Shown here in pieces: positions 43,201 to 49,319 of a stretch of DNA of 64,000 bases; the first letter of the stretch is position 1, and each line of letters starts with the position of its first letter. The position numbers were made by a program, and so were the translations under genes. The notes below the pieces were generated by a model, which saw only the letters and a program-made list of their open reading frames with translations, was not told the origin of the DNA and made no database searches. This DNA is from Gerris lacustris (Eukaryota > Arthropoda > Insecta > Hemiptera > Gerridae), in the NCBI GenBank assembly GCA_951217055.1, contig OX578286.1, positions 29,580,720 through 29,644,719 on the forward strand. Direction: 5' to 3'.

Positions 43201-45340
43201 GTTTAGACTTGAGATTGACCGGCAAGTTCGACATGTTGCTAACACTTAAACTAATGTAAAAAAAAAAAATTAAAAAATACCCAAATAAAGATCCACTAAC
43301 AATATATACATAAAAAAGGGTACACAAAGATTGATCATAGTATTATTTAATCTAAAACAAAAATTATAAGTTACCATTCACACTAGGGGACTGAATATTT
43401 ATTCTCATCTGCCAAGCAGGTCTTTTAGGAGTTACAACCAAGCCGGGAGTTTCATCTAAAAATGAACAATCCTCTTCCGAAGTAATCAAATCAAAATCAG
43501 GTTGTTTCCTGGACTTCCTCACTTTCTTCTTTATTAGAGGTTTCTTCGTACTCATCTCAGTCGATCGTGGTTCATGAACAATCGCTTCAACTTTGATCGT
43601 TCTCTTCTCTTCGCTCAAACTCGCCACCGTACTTTTATCAACTTTATTAAAATAATTGAGCAAACTCCGTCTATTCTCGGGAGTTGATACTTCACTATTT
43701 TGAATGCTATCATCATTCTTATCATCAGGTAATTCATCACTTTTCCTCTTCCTCTTTCTCTTAGATCCTGAAGGGATTTCATCGGTAACTAAACTTTCAT
43801 CATTAATACCAGAAAGTTTAGGATTCCGTTTCTTATTACGTCTTTTAACACTGGTTATGATATTTTTATTAGTTAATTCATCATTCTCTAGAGTAGGTTT
43901 ATTTGCCGTTGAAGAATCATCCACTTTTTGATCAACTCCCTCATCAGAAACTCTTTTCTTATCATCATCATTATTATTTTTAATGGAATTTTCATCTTTA
44001 GAAATATCTGATGAATTCTCTATTTCGTTTAACTTAACTTCTACATTTGCTTTTTCATAATTCTCTTTCGAAAAATTCAAAGACTTTTCATTTTGTGTAT
44101 TTTTATCAGATTCAATTTTCTTCTTATTACTCGCCTTTGTTTTTTTCAATGAAATTTTATTTTTAGATTTTTTCTTTTTAATATCTGATTCTCTATCAGA
44201 ATCAGCTGATTTGTCAGCCAACTTATCAATAAAGTTATCTTTTATCGAAGGCAATTTATCACAGTTTTGATCTTCTTCAAGTACGGAATCAGTTTCCACT
44301 GATTTCTCATCGTTTATATCGGTTTTATCTTTGACTTCAACAAAAAATTTGTCTTTAATCGATGAAGATAACTGATCAATGTTTTTATTTTTAACTGATA
44401 ATAGACTATTTTCACAATTAACTGATTTCTCATCGTTGTTATCTGTTTTGTCTTTGACTTTAACAAAAAACGTGTCTTTAATCGATGAAGATAACTGACC
44501 AGGGTTTTTATTTTTAACTGATATTGGAATATTTTCACATTTAACTGATTTCTCATCGTTGTTATCTGTTTTGTCTTTGACTTTAACAAAAAACTTGTCT
44601 TTAATCGATGAAGATAACTGATCAGTGTTTTTATCTTTAACTGATATTGGACTATTTTCACATTTAACTGATTTCTCATCGTTGTTATCCTTTTTAACTT
44701 TGACGGAAAACTTGTCTTTAATTGATATGGATAACTGATCAGTATTTTTATCTTTAACTGATATCGGATTGTTTTCACATGGTACTGATTTCTCATCGTT
44801 TTTATCTTTAAATTTATCGAAAAAGTTACCCTTAATCGATAAAGATAATTGTTCTTGATTGGTATCTTTCAAAGGTAATGTATCAGTCGTTTTATCAATC
44901 GATTTCTCATTGTGATCTGATTTATTTTTAACTCTGTTAAAAAAGTTTTTTGAATCTGGTAAATGTTCTTGGATCTTATTTACTTCTATATTTTCATCGC
45001 TTTTAACTGATTTTCTTTTCTTTAAACTCAAAGACTTACCTGCTTTAGAATCATCACTTTTCTTTCTCCTTTTCTTCGTGCTTTTAGGCTGGATTACATC
45101 AAACTCCTCTATAGATTCGTCTAAACCGATCGAGCTATTCTGACTAGTATTTACCGATTGAATAGAACTGTCCACTGATAACTTTTTACGTTTAGAATTC
45201 TTATTAGATAAAGACTTCTTGCTTTTTCTCTTAGAAGGTTGTGCGATCTCAACAGGTGACTCCGGCTTTAAGCTTACGGAATCGTTTAAACTTACGTCCG
45301 AAGACTTAGGCGAAGAAAAATAATCTTTTAAACTCTTCAT
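24975..45340 (-). CDS. ATAD5: ATAD5/Elg1 homologue, RFC-like PCNA unloader subunit, 14 coding exons
   Basis: Spliced minus-strand CDS: 45340-43375, 42573-42451, 41913-41821, 41463-41322, 40155-39894, 39225-39042, 37645-37497, 35944-35839, 34795-34731, 34262-34079, 31715-31576, 29682-29542, 27055-26910, 25272-24975. That is 3999 nt, or 1332 residues. ATAD5/Elg1 forms an RFC-like complex with RFC2-5 that removes PCNA from DNA after replication, in the nucleus. Seen: a lysine-rich disordered N-terminus; the RFC-type segment ELWNEKYRPKSTEEV (exon 6); Walker A GPPGVGKT at residues 953-960; Walker-B-like LLLIED at 1025-1030, then SDLIFNDLDDGY; KRPLVLVAND; GDLRKAIVNLQFYG; and a C-terminus with DYLSSLRHIARTE. 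The start is secure: TAA precedes the ATG in frame. The order and spacing fit ATAD5 rather than RFC1 (no BRCT domain seen). Confidence 0.93.
25370..25690 (+). repeat. Family E interspersed repeat, partial
   Basis: In ATAD5 intron 13. Shares GTGGCACATAGCTCCCTCG and AATCTGGGGCTATC-like text with the copies at 62115-62710, 63378-63870 and (inverted) 39300-39740. Confidence 0.55.
25787..26346. mobile_element. Family M (M1) MITE hosting a nested family A insertion
   Basis: In ATAD5 intron 13. The left end GGTACTTCTTTAGATTG at 25787 and the right end ACAATATAAAGAAGTACTA are separated by a family A copy (25821-26165). The whole is flanked by a perfect 8-bp duplication TTGTTTTT (25779-25786 and 26347-26354). 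The nesting order shows that M inserted before A. Confidence 0.8.
25821..26165 (-). repeat. Family A interspersed repeat nested in an M element
   Basis: Inverted relative to the first copy. The right edge CAGAAACCTAAAA is family A's start. The left edge is a hairpin CGCTTCACATAAATACGTGA then AGCG close to AAGTGAGGCA, which defines the far end of family A. Confidence 0.7.
26910..27055 (-). CDS. ATAD5: ATAD5 exon 13
   Basis: Acceptor GTTTATATAG; encodes DCSRFSLFRESTTVEPRLED, then DLTSSITTCHLPLSSY; donor ACTG then GTAATT. It is assigned because both splice sites and phases join exons 12 and 14 in frame. Confidence 0.8.
27187..27421. mobile_element. Family M (M1) MITE, complete, perfect 8-bp duplication
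   Basis: In ATAD5 intron 12. Begins GGCACTTCTTTAGATTGTTA, ends AACAATCTAAAGAAGCATC, 235 bp. Flanked by AATATTGT at 27179-27186 and 27422-27429. Confidence 0.85.
28059..28809. mobile_element. pogo/Tigger-like element, 751 bp, non-autonomous
   Basis: In ATAD5 intron 12. CAGTAGAGTCTCGCTAATCC and its complement-end CAGTAGAGTCTCGTTTATCC are terminal repeats; TA flanks both ends (28057-28058 and 28810-28811). Internal subterminal repeats GGTCCGGATTAA and GGTCCGGATAAA recur. No transposase frame remains. Confidence 0.8.
29542..29682 (-). CDS. ATAD5: ATAD5 exon 12
   Basis: Acceptor TTTTTTCCAG; encodes LDRRKLCLLDERLSSFKDS and onwards to TYDILSSKK; donor AAAG then GTAATT. Frame and splice sites are consistent; sequence conservation is lower than for the AAA core. 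Confidence 0.85.
29870..30062. repeat. Family G repeat with GGATCC-rich segment
   Basis: In ATAD5 intron 11. TTTGGATCCACTGTGGTTCC, GGCAGAACCCTCTTACAAGG, then 'gatcccaacaacaa'. A second copy is at 31788-31996. Short plus-strand frames in both copies are incidental. Confidence 0.6.
30085..30700. repeat. Unclassified repeat with (GTCC)n run and poly-C tract
   Basis: In ATAD5 intron 11. 'gtctgtccgtccgtccatctgtcc' is followed by a poly-T run (30260-30283) and a poly-C run (about 30404-30414). The architecture (tetranucleotide run, then A+T-rich text) resembles families A, D and E, but the sequence is different. Confidence 0.4.
30906..31136. mobile_element. Family M (M1) MITE
   Basis: In ATAD5 intron 11. 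Starts GGTACTTCTTTAGATTGTTA, ends ACAATCTAAAGAAGGAGCC. Flanks CTGAATTT and CTGAATGG match at 6 of 8 positions, a decayed target duplication. Confidence 0.75.
31370..31505. repeat. Interspersed repeat shared with 59210-59345
   Basis: GCCAGTGACATTTTTGTTTG then ACTAGTTGG, 'cattggctccccacccc' and 'gattttcccccgctg' have a diverged match at 59210-59345. Function unknown. Confidence 0.5.
31576..31715 (-). CDS. ATAD5: ATAD5 exon 11, helical lid
   Basis: Acceptor ATTTGCAG; encodes SCFLKSMSLVEGNVMPQEA, then STKGDLRKAIVNLQFYG. The GD-x-R-K-A-I-x-x-L-Q signature (sensor 2 region) is typical of RFC-type subunits. Donor CAG then GTAATA. Confidence 0.92.
31788..31996. repeat. Family G repeat, second copy
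   Basis: In ATAD5 intron 10, same order of blocks as at 29870-30062, including TTTGGATCCACTGTGGATCC and GGCAGAACCCTCTTACAAGG. Confidence 0.6.
32200..32580 (-). repeat. Unclassified repeat related to 2830-3355
   Basis: In ATAD5 intron 10. Shares CATGCATC, CCTCTTATATGAAAA and ACTAAAGTGTACA-type text, inverted relative to the phosducin-intron copy. Confidence 0.4.
32874..34042. mobile_element. M2-type module cluster (possible large composite MITE)
   Basis: In ATAD5 intron 10. Palindromic blocks built on GGGGGTACCAAACTAAAA occur at 32878-32938, 33075-33134 and 34015-34042; the last ends AGAGTGCC like an M right terminus. Between them, 33628-33775 is an inverted pair of the M1 unit (GGGACAAAGGAATATCACAC and its complement). 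A left terminus and target duplication were not found, so the limits are uncertain. Confidence 0.5.
34079..34262 (-). CDS. ATAD5: ATAD5 exon 10
   Basis: Acceptor ATTTTTCCAG; encodes SDLIFNDLDDGYVNCLSLL, then SSSKRPLVLVANDANCKHLM, the strand and sensor-1 region of the AAA+ fold; donor TTAA then GTAAGT. Confidence 0.93.
34731..34795 (-). CDS. ATAD5: ATAD5 exon 9, Walker B
   Basis: 65-nt exon: acceptor TTTGTTTAG; a lysine-rich stretch, then SLLLIED, the hydrophobic-plus-acid strand expected for Walker B; donor GAT then GTAAGT. Confidence 0.9.
35133..35742. mobile_element. Family M (M1) MITE carrying a hAT transposase fragment
   Basis: In ATAD5 intron 8. Left end GGCACTTCTTTAGATTGGTA, right end AACAATCTAAAGAAGTGCT. 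Flanks GTATATTA and GTATATCA match at 7 of 8 positions. About 450 bp of foreign sequence (35194-35645) interrupts the usual interior and replaces about 90 bp of it. Confidence 0.75.
35195..35363 (-). pseudogene. hAT transposase C-terminal (dimerisation domain) fragment
   Basis: An open minus-strand stretch of about 55 codons reads TSAFSERIFSMMGSIW, then TPERERLSLSVVKELLNIK and CSEFFSIF. S-A-x-x-E-R-x-F-S followed by R-x-x-L and V-x-x-L-x-x-I-x-x-N is the pattern of the hATC dimerisation domain. Upstream catalytic domains are absent. The adjacent CCGGACTGTCCGGACGAAAT and GTAACCCTA (near 35605-35643) look like the end of a hAT element. Confidence 0.7.
35839..35944 (-). CDS. ATAD5: ATAD5 exon 8
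   Basis: Acceptor CAATGTTTTAG; encodes VLELNASCNRNGKKVHLEF, then SEATQSHKVETK. ELNAS followed by EATQSH matches ATAD5 orthologues. A second AG seven bases downstream would break frame. Donor AAAA then GTAAGT. Confidence 0.92.
36395..36885 (+). repeat. Family F interspersed repeat
   Basis: In ATAD5 intron 7. Begins TTTTAGGGTTTTGTAGATAC with a quick inverted echo TCTCAAAACCCTAA, then a CCGCCTGTCCGTCGC segment. The 5' hairpin and the nearby GTCCG run repeat the layout of families A and E with different sequence. Confidence 0.5.
36890..37468 (+). repeat. Family B interspersed repeat, split by a solo LTR
   Basis: In ATAD5 intron 7. Matches the 21731-22190 copy on both sides of the 37095-37298 insertion and ends in the same TATATGAGAAAGT hairpin. 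It ends only about 30 bases before the exon 7 donor region. Confidence 0.65.
37095..37298 (-). mobile_element. Solo LTR, probably BEL/Pao-related
   Basis: 204 bp beginning TGTCTCGACTTCGAGTC and ending GCTCCACGACA. It is flanked by a 5-bp duplication ATGTA (37090-37094 and 37299-37303) and interrupts a family B copy whose unbroken version is at 21731-22190. Length, duplication size and blocks such as TTCTTTTTATT and ACTATGGCAA resemble the 207-bp LTR at 12931, but it is not the same family. Orientation is inferred from that resemblance. Confidence 0.7.
37497..37645 (-). CDS. ATAD5: ATAD5 exon 7, Walker A
   Basis: Acceptor TTCTTATCAG; encodes GSDTESSGDEFINDKDEK, an acidic insert, then NTALLVGPPGVGKTAAVYAA. 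GPPGVGKT binds the nucleotide phosphates. Donor CAA then GTCAGT. Confidence 0.93.
37706..37915. repeat. Family C foldback, diverged copy
   Basis: In ATAD5 intron 6. ACAATGTGATTTTCATCATC then CTGAGAACAAA, and an inverted CATGAAAATCACTTTGTTTG, match the foldback at 54237-54710. Confidence 0.5.
38130..38520 (+). repeat. Family B interspersed repeat, truncated
   Basis: In ATAD5 intron 6. Contains the family's early part (GTCCGAGACAACTCAGAC, CTTTCTCATATACGAG, CCTGGGCAGGGAATCGACC) and, after a poly-T run at 38416-38432, its late part (CCACTTTTTTGGACTC). The middle is missing. Confidence 0.6.
39042..39225 (-). CDS. ATAD5: ATAD5 exon 6, start of the RFC module
   Basis: Acceptor TTGTTTAG; encodes EATLPIKKWLEGLRG, then ELWNEKYRPKSTEEV and CLLSDWLNTFQ. 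W-x-E-K-Y-R-P is the opening box of RFC-family AAA+ subunits. Donor AATG then GTATAG. Confidence 0.9.
39300..39740 (-). repeat. Family E interspersed repeat, inverted copy
   Basis: In ATAD5 intron 5. GAAGCTATGTGATTGTTCTG then AAGAACGAA corresponds to the family E 3' hairpins; the rest parallels 62115-62710 in reverse. Confidence 0.6.
39894..40155 (-). CDS. ATAD5: ATAD5 exon 5
   Basis: Acceptor ATTTTTCAG; encodes SEVVEGLPAPFPVHSHVRQ and onwards to HLKEK; donor AAAAG then GTAAAAA. The PAPFP(V)xSHV segment precedes the AAA module, as in ATAD5 proteins. Confidence 0.88.
40356..41138. mobile_element. Family M (M1) MITE hosting a nested family B insertion
   Basis: In ATAD5 intron 4. Left end GGTACTTCTTTAGATTGTTA, right end AACAGTCTAAAGAAGTGCC. 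A minus-strand family B copy (40388-40930) sits in the poly-T part, and M sequence resumes at AGAATATAAATGG. No target duplication was recognised at this copy. Confidence 0.75.
41322..41463 (-). CDS. ATAD5: ATAD5 exon 4
   Basis: Acceptor GTGTTTCAG; encodes AGTFAAYFGVKSATKKEKK, then LQSPAPPIIKKIIQQTA; donor CCAG then GTATCAG. Phases agree with exons 3 and 5. Confidence 0.85.
41821..41913 (-). CDS. ATAD5: ATAD5 exon 3
   Basis: 93 nt between TTGACAG and GGAG/GTTTGT; encodes DSDVIILDEDTKVDVQIVTS and onwards. The acidic DVIILDEDT stretch resembles a SUMO-interacting motif (hydrophobic core beside acids), as known in yeast Elg1; this is an inference. Confidence 0.8.
42451..42573 (-). CDS. ATAD5: ATAD5 exon 2
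   Basis: Acceptor TTTTTCAG at 42574 and onwards; encodes acidic EVVDSNEESNFSEVVN and onwards (41 codons); donor GAAG then GTTTT. Junction phases match exons 1 and 3. An internal half-repeat (SNEESNFSEVV and DDESNTFTEMV) suggests a short duplication. Confidence 0.8.
42618..42858. mobile_element. Family M (M1) MITE
   Basis: In ATAD5 intron 1, about 45 bases from exon 2. Starts GGTACTTCTTTAGATTGTTA, ends AACAATCTAAAGAAGTGCA. No target duplication is visible; a family C half-copy abuts it. Confidence 0.75.
42859..43134. repeat. Family C foldback, half copy
   Basis: In ATAD5 intron 1. Matches the right half of 54237-54710: CATGAAAATCACATTGTCCA, GGGACATGGCCGCT, CGAACTTAGCCGACCA, ending AGCTTGATGTTA. 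Confidence 0.6.
43375..45340 (-). CDS. ATAD5: ATAD5 exon 1 (N-terminal disordered region)
   Basis: Encodes residues 1-655. Starts MKSLKDYFSSP, a PIP-like L-x-x-Y-F arrangement; SLLNYFNKVDKS near residue 575 is similar. Very rich in Lys, Ser and Asp, with several basic clusters resembling nuclear localisation signals (KRKSKKS, KKRRKKS, KRKRKRK). Residues about 164-375 form a tandem array with a period near 40. Donor G then GTAACTT. Confidence 0.92.
44215..44851 (-). repeat. 120-bp in-frame coding tandem repeat in ATAD5 exon 1
   Basis: About five and a half units of roughly 40 residues. Each has QLSSSIKDKFFVKVKDK, then NNDEKSV-CEN and PISVKDKN. Starts are near residues 164, 202, 242, 282, 322 and 362. 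Units two to five are the closest to each other. The 120-bp period keeps the frame, so copy number could vary without breaking the gene. A frame on the same strand, offset by one base, is also open across the array for the same reason. Confidence 0.85.
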
Positions 45341-46180
45341 TTATAACACAACCGAGTGAAAAAAACTATTAATAAAATAACATATTTACAAAGAAAAATA
45401 CAAAAATAACCCGGGAAAACAATACGAACAAACATTAAATTGAATGTAACCTTCTATAACTGTTATAGATTTGGTTTGCCGCCAAATCTGTTCTCTTTCA
45501 TCTCTTATCTCTCTATTTAGATTATGATATAATTCCTAATTATTTTTTGTTATTTATTCTGTATAATTATAATTTATGTATATATATATATATATATATT
45601 TATTAAAGGCAAAACTGGAGTGATTATTCTGTCCGACTATCCAGCATTCTCCAGTAGTCGGAATTTTTTTAAAGAAAATCTATCTCTGATTTTCTTACAA
45701 CACTGTTTTGGAAAGGTGCCACGTGCAACTTTTCACTATGACGCCGTCATTTTCTGTGTGGCGTAACGTCTGTAGGTAAGTTCTTTTATATCTAATTTGA
45801 GTTATTTGTAAGAATTATTTGTTTTATCATCCATAATGTATCAATTTATTGGCTTATTAATGATGTTACTGATATATTATTAGGTTAAAAACAGTTAAAA
45901 AAAGCTTTTAATAGAATAATAATTACAAGATAAAAAGGACTTGTTATATAGGTACTACGTTTTTAAATTTTCTGTTGAATCATATGTAATGTTGATAATA
46001 TAATTGTCATTTTTATATATAATGTTAGTGAAAAAGAAATACATAGTTCCGAATTTATTTACTTCACATAATAATGACAACCATCTAGATCTAGAGAGCT
46101 AATCTTAAACCTATAAAAGGACAAATCTTTGTACAACGGATCTCTCTAACACCGAATCTAAACCTTGTTCTAAAAATTTA
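45341..46180 (-). promoter_or_regulatory. Upstream region of ATAD5
   Basis: Directly upstream of the ATAD5 start; TAA precedes the ATG in frame. A short 'aactgttatagatttggtttgccgcc' patch and a (TA)n run (45581-45598) are present. A 'GTGACGCCGTCA'-like patch lies near 45740. No core promoter was assigned. Confidence 0.35.
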
Positions 46181-46355
46181 GAACCGTGGGTAGGGTAGGT
46201 TAGGGTGAGCTTTTACAGCTTTTATTGCAATTTTATTTTCTTTTATTGTTATTTAGTTTATAATTGTTAAATAGTGTTAGTTAAGTTTTTTCGTGTATTG
46301 TATTTATTTAAGAACAATTTAAAGCCGTGTGTAGGATAGGATAGGGTTAGGTCAT
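46181..46355 (+). repeat. Two related segments with TAGGGTTAGG-like motifs
   Basis: GTGGGTAGGGTAGGTTAGGG (46187-46206) and GTGTAGGATAGGATAGGGTT then AGGTC (46327-46352) follow similar text (TTAGAACCGTG and TTAAAGCCGTG). They resemble telomere-like or TTAGG-derived sequence, but are too short and irregular to call a telomeric tract. Confidence 0.45.
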
Positions 46356-46410
46356 TGTTGTTTTGTGAACTTTTTTTCTGGATCATTTTTGTTTTTATAA
46401 ACTTTTAATA

Positions 46411-46590
46411 ATGTCTCTTTGTGAAGACAATGTCCCCGGTGCTAAATTTGTATTTGAAAATATTGAAGACTATTCGGTACCATACAAGTTGTAAAAAGAT
46501 GGTTATACTTATACTGTAGTGTAGAGGTTTGAAACAGACTGGACGGAAGTTTGAACTTATTGAGAGGTCCACCAAGTCAGGCTTCGGAAA
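46411..46590 (+). pseudogene. Frameshifted SAP-like N-terminal fragment
   Basis: ATG at 46411 gives MSLCEDNVPGAKFVFENIED then YSVPYKL and a stop. Shifting frame recovers VVKRWLYLYC, and a third segment KQTGRKFELIERSTKSG. The pattern 'VPxLKRWLxCRG-x-x-TGKKxELIERV' is common at the start of insect repeat-associated proteins. Two frame changes make it non-functional. No downstream domain was recognised. Confidence 0.45.
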
Positions 46591-47264
46591 AGGAATAAAA
46601 ATACACATTTTTCATGAAGTCTTTACGACTGTATCGCGAGTCACTATTACAAACACCATAACAACACCTCGGCATCCTATCAAAAGCACTATAACTATCC
46701 ACAGCAATTAGCTGATTTAGAAATAATTGGAAATTTATAAAACTAAATACTATTGAAACAAATTGATATAATATTTCTAATAAATGGTTATTAATTTATT
46801 TATAACACTATAAATCACTTTTCAACACTTCTTATTTTAATAATATAAATAAAAACGAGGCACATACTTGAAAAAAAAATCATAACACAACTCAATTTTT
46901 GTTAACCATATCTCGAACTTGCTATTTATGTTACTAGATAATACATATATATAAAAATAACTTAATCCTGCTTAGTAGCGTTTAAATTTGTGCCCATTAC
47001 GTTGTTAATTAATAATATTATAAGAAAAGATACTGACAATATCAATTTAAATAAATAAAAGCCAGATTCTAAAATTTCTTCTATCCTTCCAATGAAAAAT
47101 AAGAGTTTGTTTTGTTTGGTGTTTTAGTTCTTGAAACTGCCTGTTGACAGGTGAGCGCGCCACCATCGATTTTCTATGGGAATCCGTCCATTTCCAACAG
47201 CAGGACTTATTAGAACTGAAGTTAGGAGCTTGTTAACGAATAAATCAAAAATGGTCTGTATGTT
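46591..47264. other. A+T-rich sequence, no gene
   Basis: No ORF or element boundary; a short GC-richer patch (CTGTTGACAGGTGAGCGCGC) is at 47142-47161. Confidence 0.35.
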
Positions 47265-47505
47265 GACACTTCTTTAGATTGTTACTCCACTAATAAAGAA
47301 AACAGAGGGGAGTAACAATCTAAAGAAGGTTTATGGAATGTTCTTCTTTAGACTTTAACTCCCCTTATAAAAACGGATGTGTATGATATTCCTTTATCCC
47401 AAAGTACATTGGACTAAACATCCCTTTGTCTTAATTATATAGTAAAAGTTATTTATATTCTAAATTCTAAAAACACATAGGGGAGTAACCATTTAAAGAA
47501 GTACC
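47265..47505. mobile_element. Family M (M1) MITE
   Basis: Starts GACACTTCTTTAGATTGTTA, ends GTAACCATTTAAAGAAGTAC then C. All modules are present in the usual order. No target duplication remains. Confidence 0.75.
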
Positions 47506-47565
47506 TAATGATTATTGTATCTCATATATACCTACATTATTTCTTAATTTAATTGCTGATGGGTT

Positions 47566-47850
47566 AAAGAAAAATATTACGCTCCCTTTAGCGATATTTC
47601 GACCTCTTCTGCGTGGTCTTAAGAAGAAATACCACGCTCCCTTCAGGATATTTCGACCTCTTCTGTTGTCTTAAGAAGAAATACCACGCTCCCTTTAGCG
47701 ATACTTCGACCTCTTCTGTGGTCTTAAGAAGAAATACCACGCTCCCTTTAGCGATATTTCGACCTCTTCTGTTGTCTTAAGAAGAAATACCACGCTCCCT
47801 TCAGGATATTTCGACCTCTTCTGTTGTCTTAAGAAGAAATACCACGGTAC
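47566..47850. repeat. Tandem repeat, about 53-57 bp, five units
   Basis: The unit ATACCACGCTCCCTTTAGCG then ATATTTCGACCTCTTCTGTG and GTCTTAAGAAGAA has two alternating variants (TTTAGCGATA and TTCAGGATA), so amplification may have gone through a two-unit step. The array leads directly into the 5S-like fragment. Confidence 0.8.
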
Positions 47851-47898
47851 AGGGTACCTCGGAACTTTTCCTAACTTTAGATGTCACTAAAGTGGCCT

Positions 47899-47965
47899 CT
47901 CCTGCTGCTTCGCAGCAGGAGGAAGCAGCATTGGACGTGGTCAGTACTTGGATGGGTGACCGTTC
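47899..47965 (+). repeat. 5S rRNA-derived fragment (possible SINE3 head)
   Basis: AAGCAGCATTGGACGTGGTC then AGTACTTGGATGGGTGACCG (47923-47962) matches the internal control region of 5S rRNA, including box C. A GCTGCTTCGCAGCAGG hairpin precedes it. The first half of 5S rRNA is not recognisable, so this is a fragment or the head of a 5S-derived SINE, not a functional 5S gene. Confidence 0.75.
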
Positions 47966-48009
47966 TGAACAAACTGATTTATTATCATTCTTCAAAAAAA
48001 CCTTTTTTT

Positions 48010-48640
48010 TAATACCTATATTTTATTTAATTATTTGAAGTTGGGCGGTATTTTATTTTGACAGATGTAAACAAACTTTGACGTCATCAAAATTATCGCA
48101 CTAATAAATAATTATATTCGCTTATAACTTTAAAACTAATTAATGGAATTTCATCGGGTTTTTTTTATATTTGTTCCTTAATTGTTTCCGGTTCCAACGA
48201 TATGCTATATGTCAAAAACCTATTTATACTTTCGGTATTATTAACCGTCAAAGTTTAAAAAATCAAAAATTGATAACTTCAAAATGGCGGCCAATATCAA
48301 AATAAAATTTAGTGGGCTTGTTTGTCATACAGAGAGGTATATTCGTGCCAAATTTCAACTCGATCAGGACCATTGTCGATTTATTACGATTTTGTAAAAT
48401 TTTTACTGACTCAACAAACTGGGTTCAAGATGGCGGAAAAAATTTGATTTTCCGGGCGGCACCACTACAAGTAAGGACTGATTTTTCTGCCAGGTTTCAA
48501 CTCTCTAGGTTAAATACTTTGGGCGCTTCCATGATAACGCACACATACAAACATACAGACGTCATGCTGAAAACCACTCAGGAGGTCTTAAAAACACCCA
48601 AAACGGATAATTCCGTTGAAATAACGAAAAAAAAATTTTT
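48010..48640 (+). repeat. Unclassified repeat containing CAAGATGGCGG motifs
   Basis: Has two 'aagatggcgg' or 'aaaatggcggcc' blocks, 'gccaaatttcaactcgatcagg' and an ACAAACATACAGAC run. A diverged relative is at 58010-58320. A 135-codon plus-strand frame across it has no domain and is treated as chance. Confidence 0.45.
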
Positions 48641-48681
48641 TGGTGCAACAGTAGGTAATGATCAGCTAATGATGACCGTAC

Positions 48682-49308
48682 ATGGTCAGCTAATAAATCC
48701 ATCCTTCGCATTTGTCTAATAAGGTATAAGTTTTCTAAAAAGTGCAAATCACGGAAATAATAGCACGGGGCAAGAATAGCGACTGTAGGATCAGTTTGGT
48801 CGGATGGCTACTCGGACGTAATCCGGCAGAAGTGGACGAGGGTAAGGTCAGTTGACCTTGTCAAGCGTTATTCGGCCCACAGCGTAGTCGGTCGAATACG
48901 CATCCTACGTAGTGTCGACCAAATCCTTCCTTTGATCTTCATCTTCAGGTCTCAATCAATCTCTATTGTATTATTATTATATAATCATTAATATATTTAA
49001 GTTTCAGGTTTTATGCTGATGAAGGTGCTTGCGGAAAGATACAAAAGAAGAAGTCAAGCCGTCAAATATGTTGTCAAATAATCAAAGGGATATGAAGTTT
49101 ATCACATTATCTTGGGCAGCAACAATAAGCAGATAATCATCATGGAGGAGCTAACGTTTCACACATCTTTAAAATACATCATCAGGTTAGCACCGTATTT
49201 TTTTTTTTTTTTTATCTCATCTCAATACTAAATAATAATTCCACCAATTAACTTTATATTTGTCAAAACCACATAATATAAGGATGTGTTAAAGTGGTTC
49301 CCCCCTCC
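48682..49308 (+). repeat. Long direct repeat, copy 1 (627 bp)
   Basis: From ATGGTCAGCTAATAAATCC to GTGGTTCCCCCCTCC. Nearly identical to 50047-50677. It includes a GC-rich block (48780-48905) with GTAAGGTCAGTTGACCTTG, itself palindromic. No TG..CA LTR ends and no ORF. Confidence 0.85.
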
Positions 49309-49319
49309 CCTCAAAAAAA

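Noticed and set aside
44314..44796. 160-codon minus-strand frame overlapping ATAD5 exon 1
   Set aside because: It is an alternative reading of the 120-bp coding repeat, open only because the period is a multiple of three.
46187..46352. Telomeric repeat tract
   Set aside because: The TAGGGT-like words are few and irregular, unlike a (TTAGG)n insect telomere.
47923..47962. Functional 5S rRNA gene
   Set aside because: Only the internal control region matches; the 5' and 3' parts of 5S rRNA are not recognisable.
48312..48719. 135-codon plus-strand frame
   Set aside because: It lies across an interspersed repeat and the start of a direct repeat, with no domain. A diverged copy of the repeat at 58 kb does not keep the frame.
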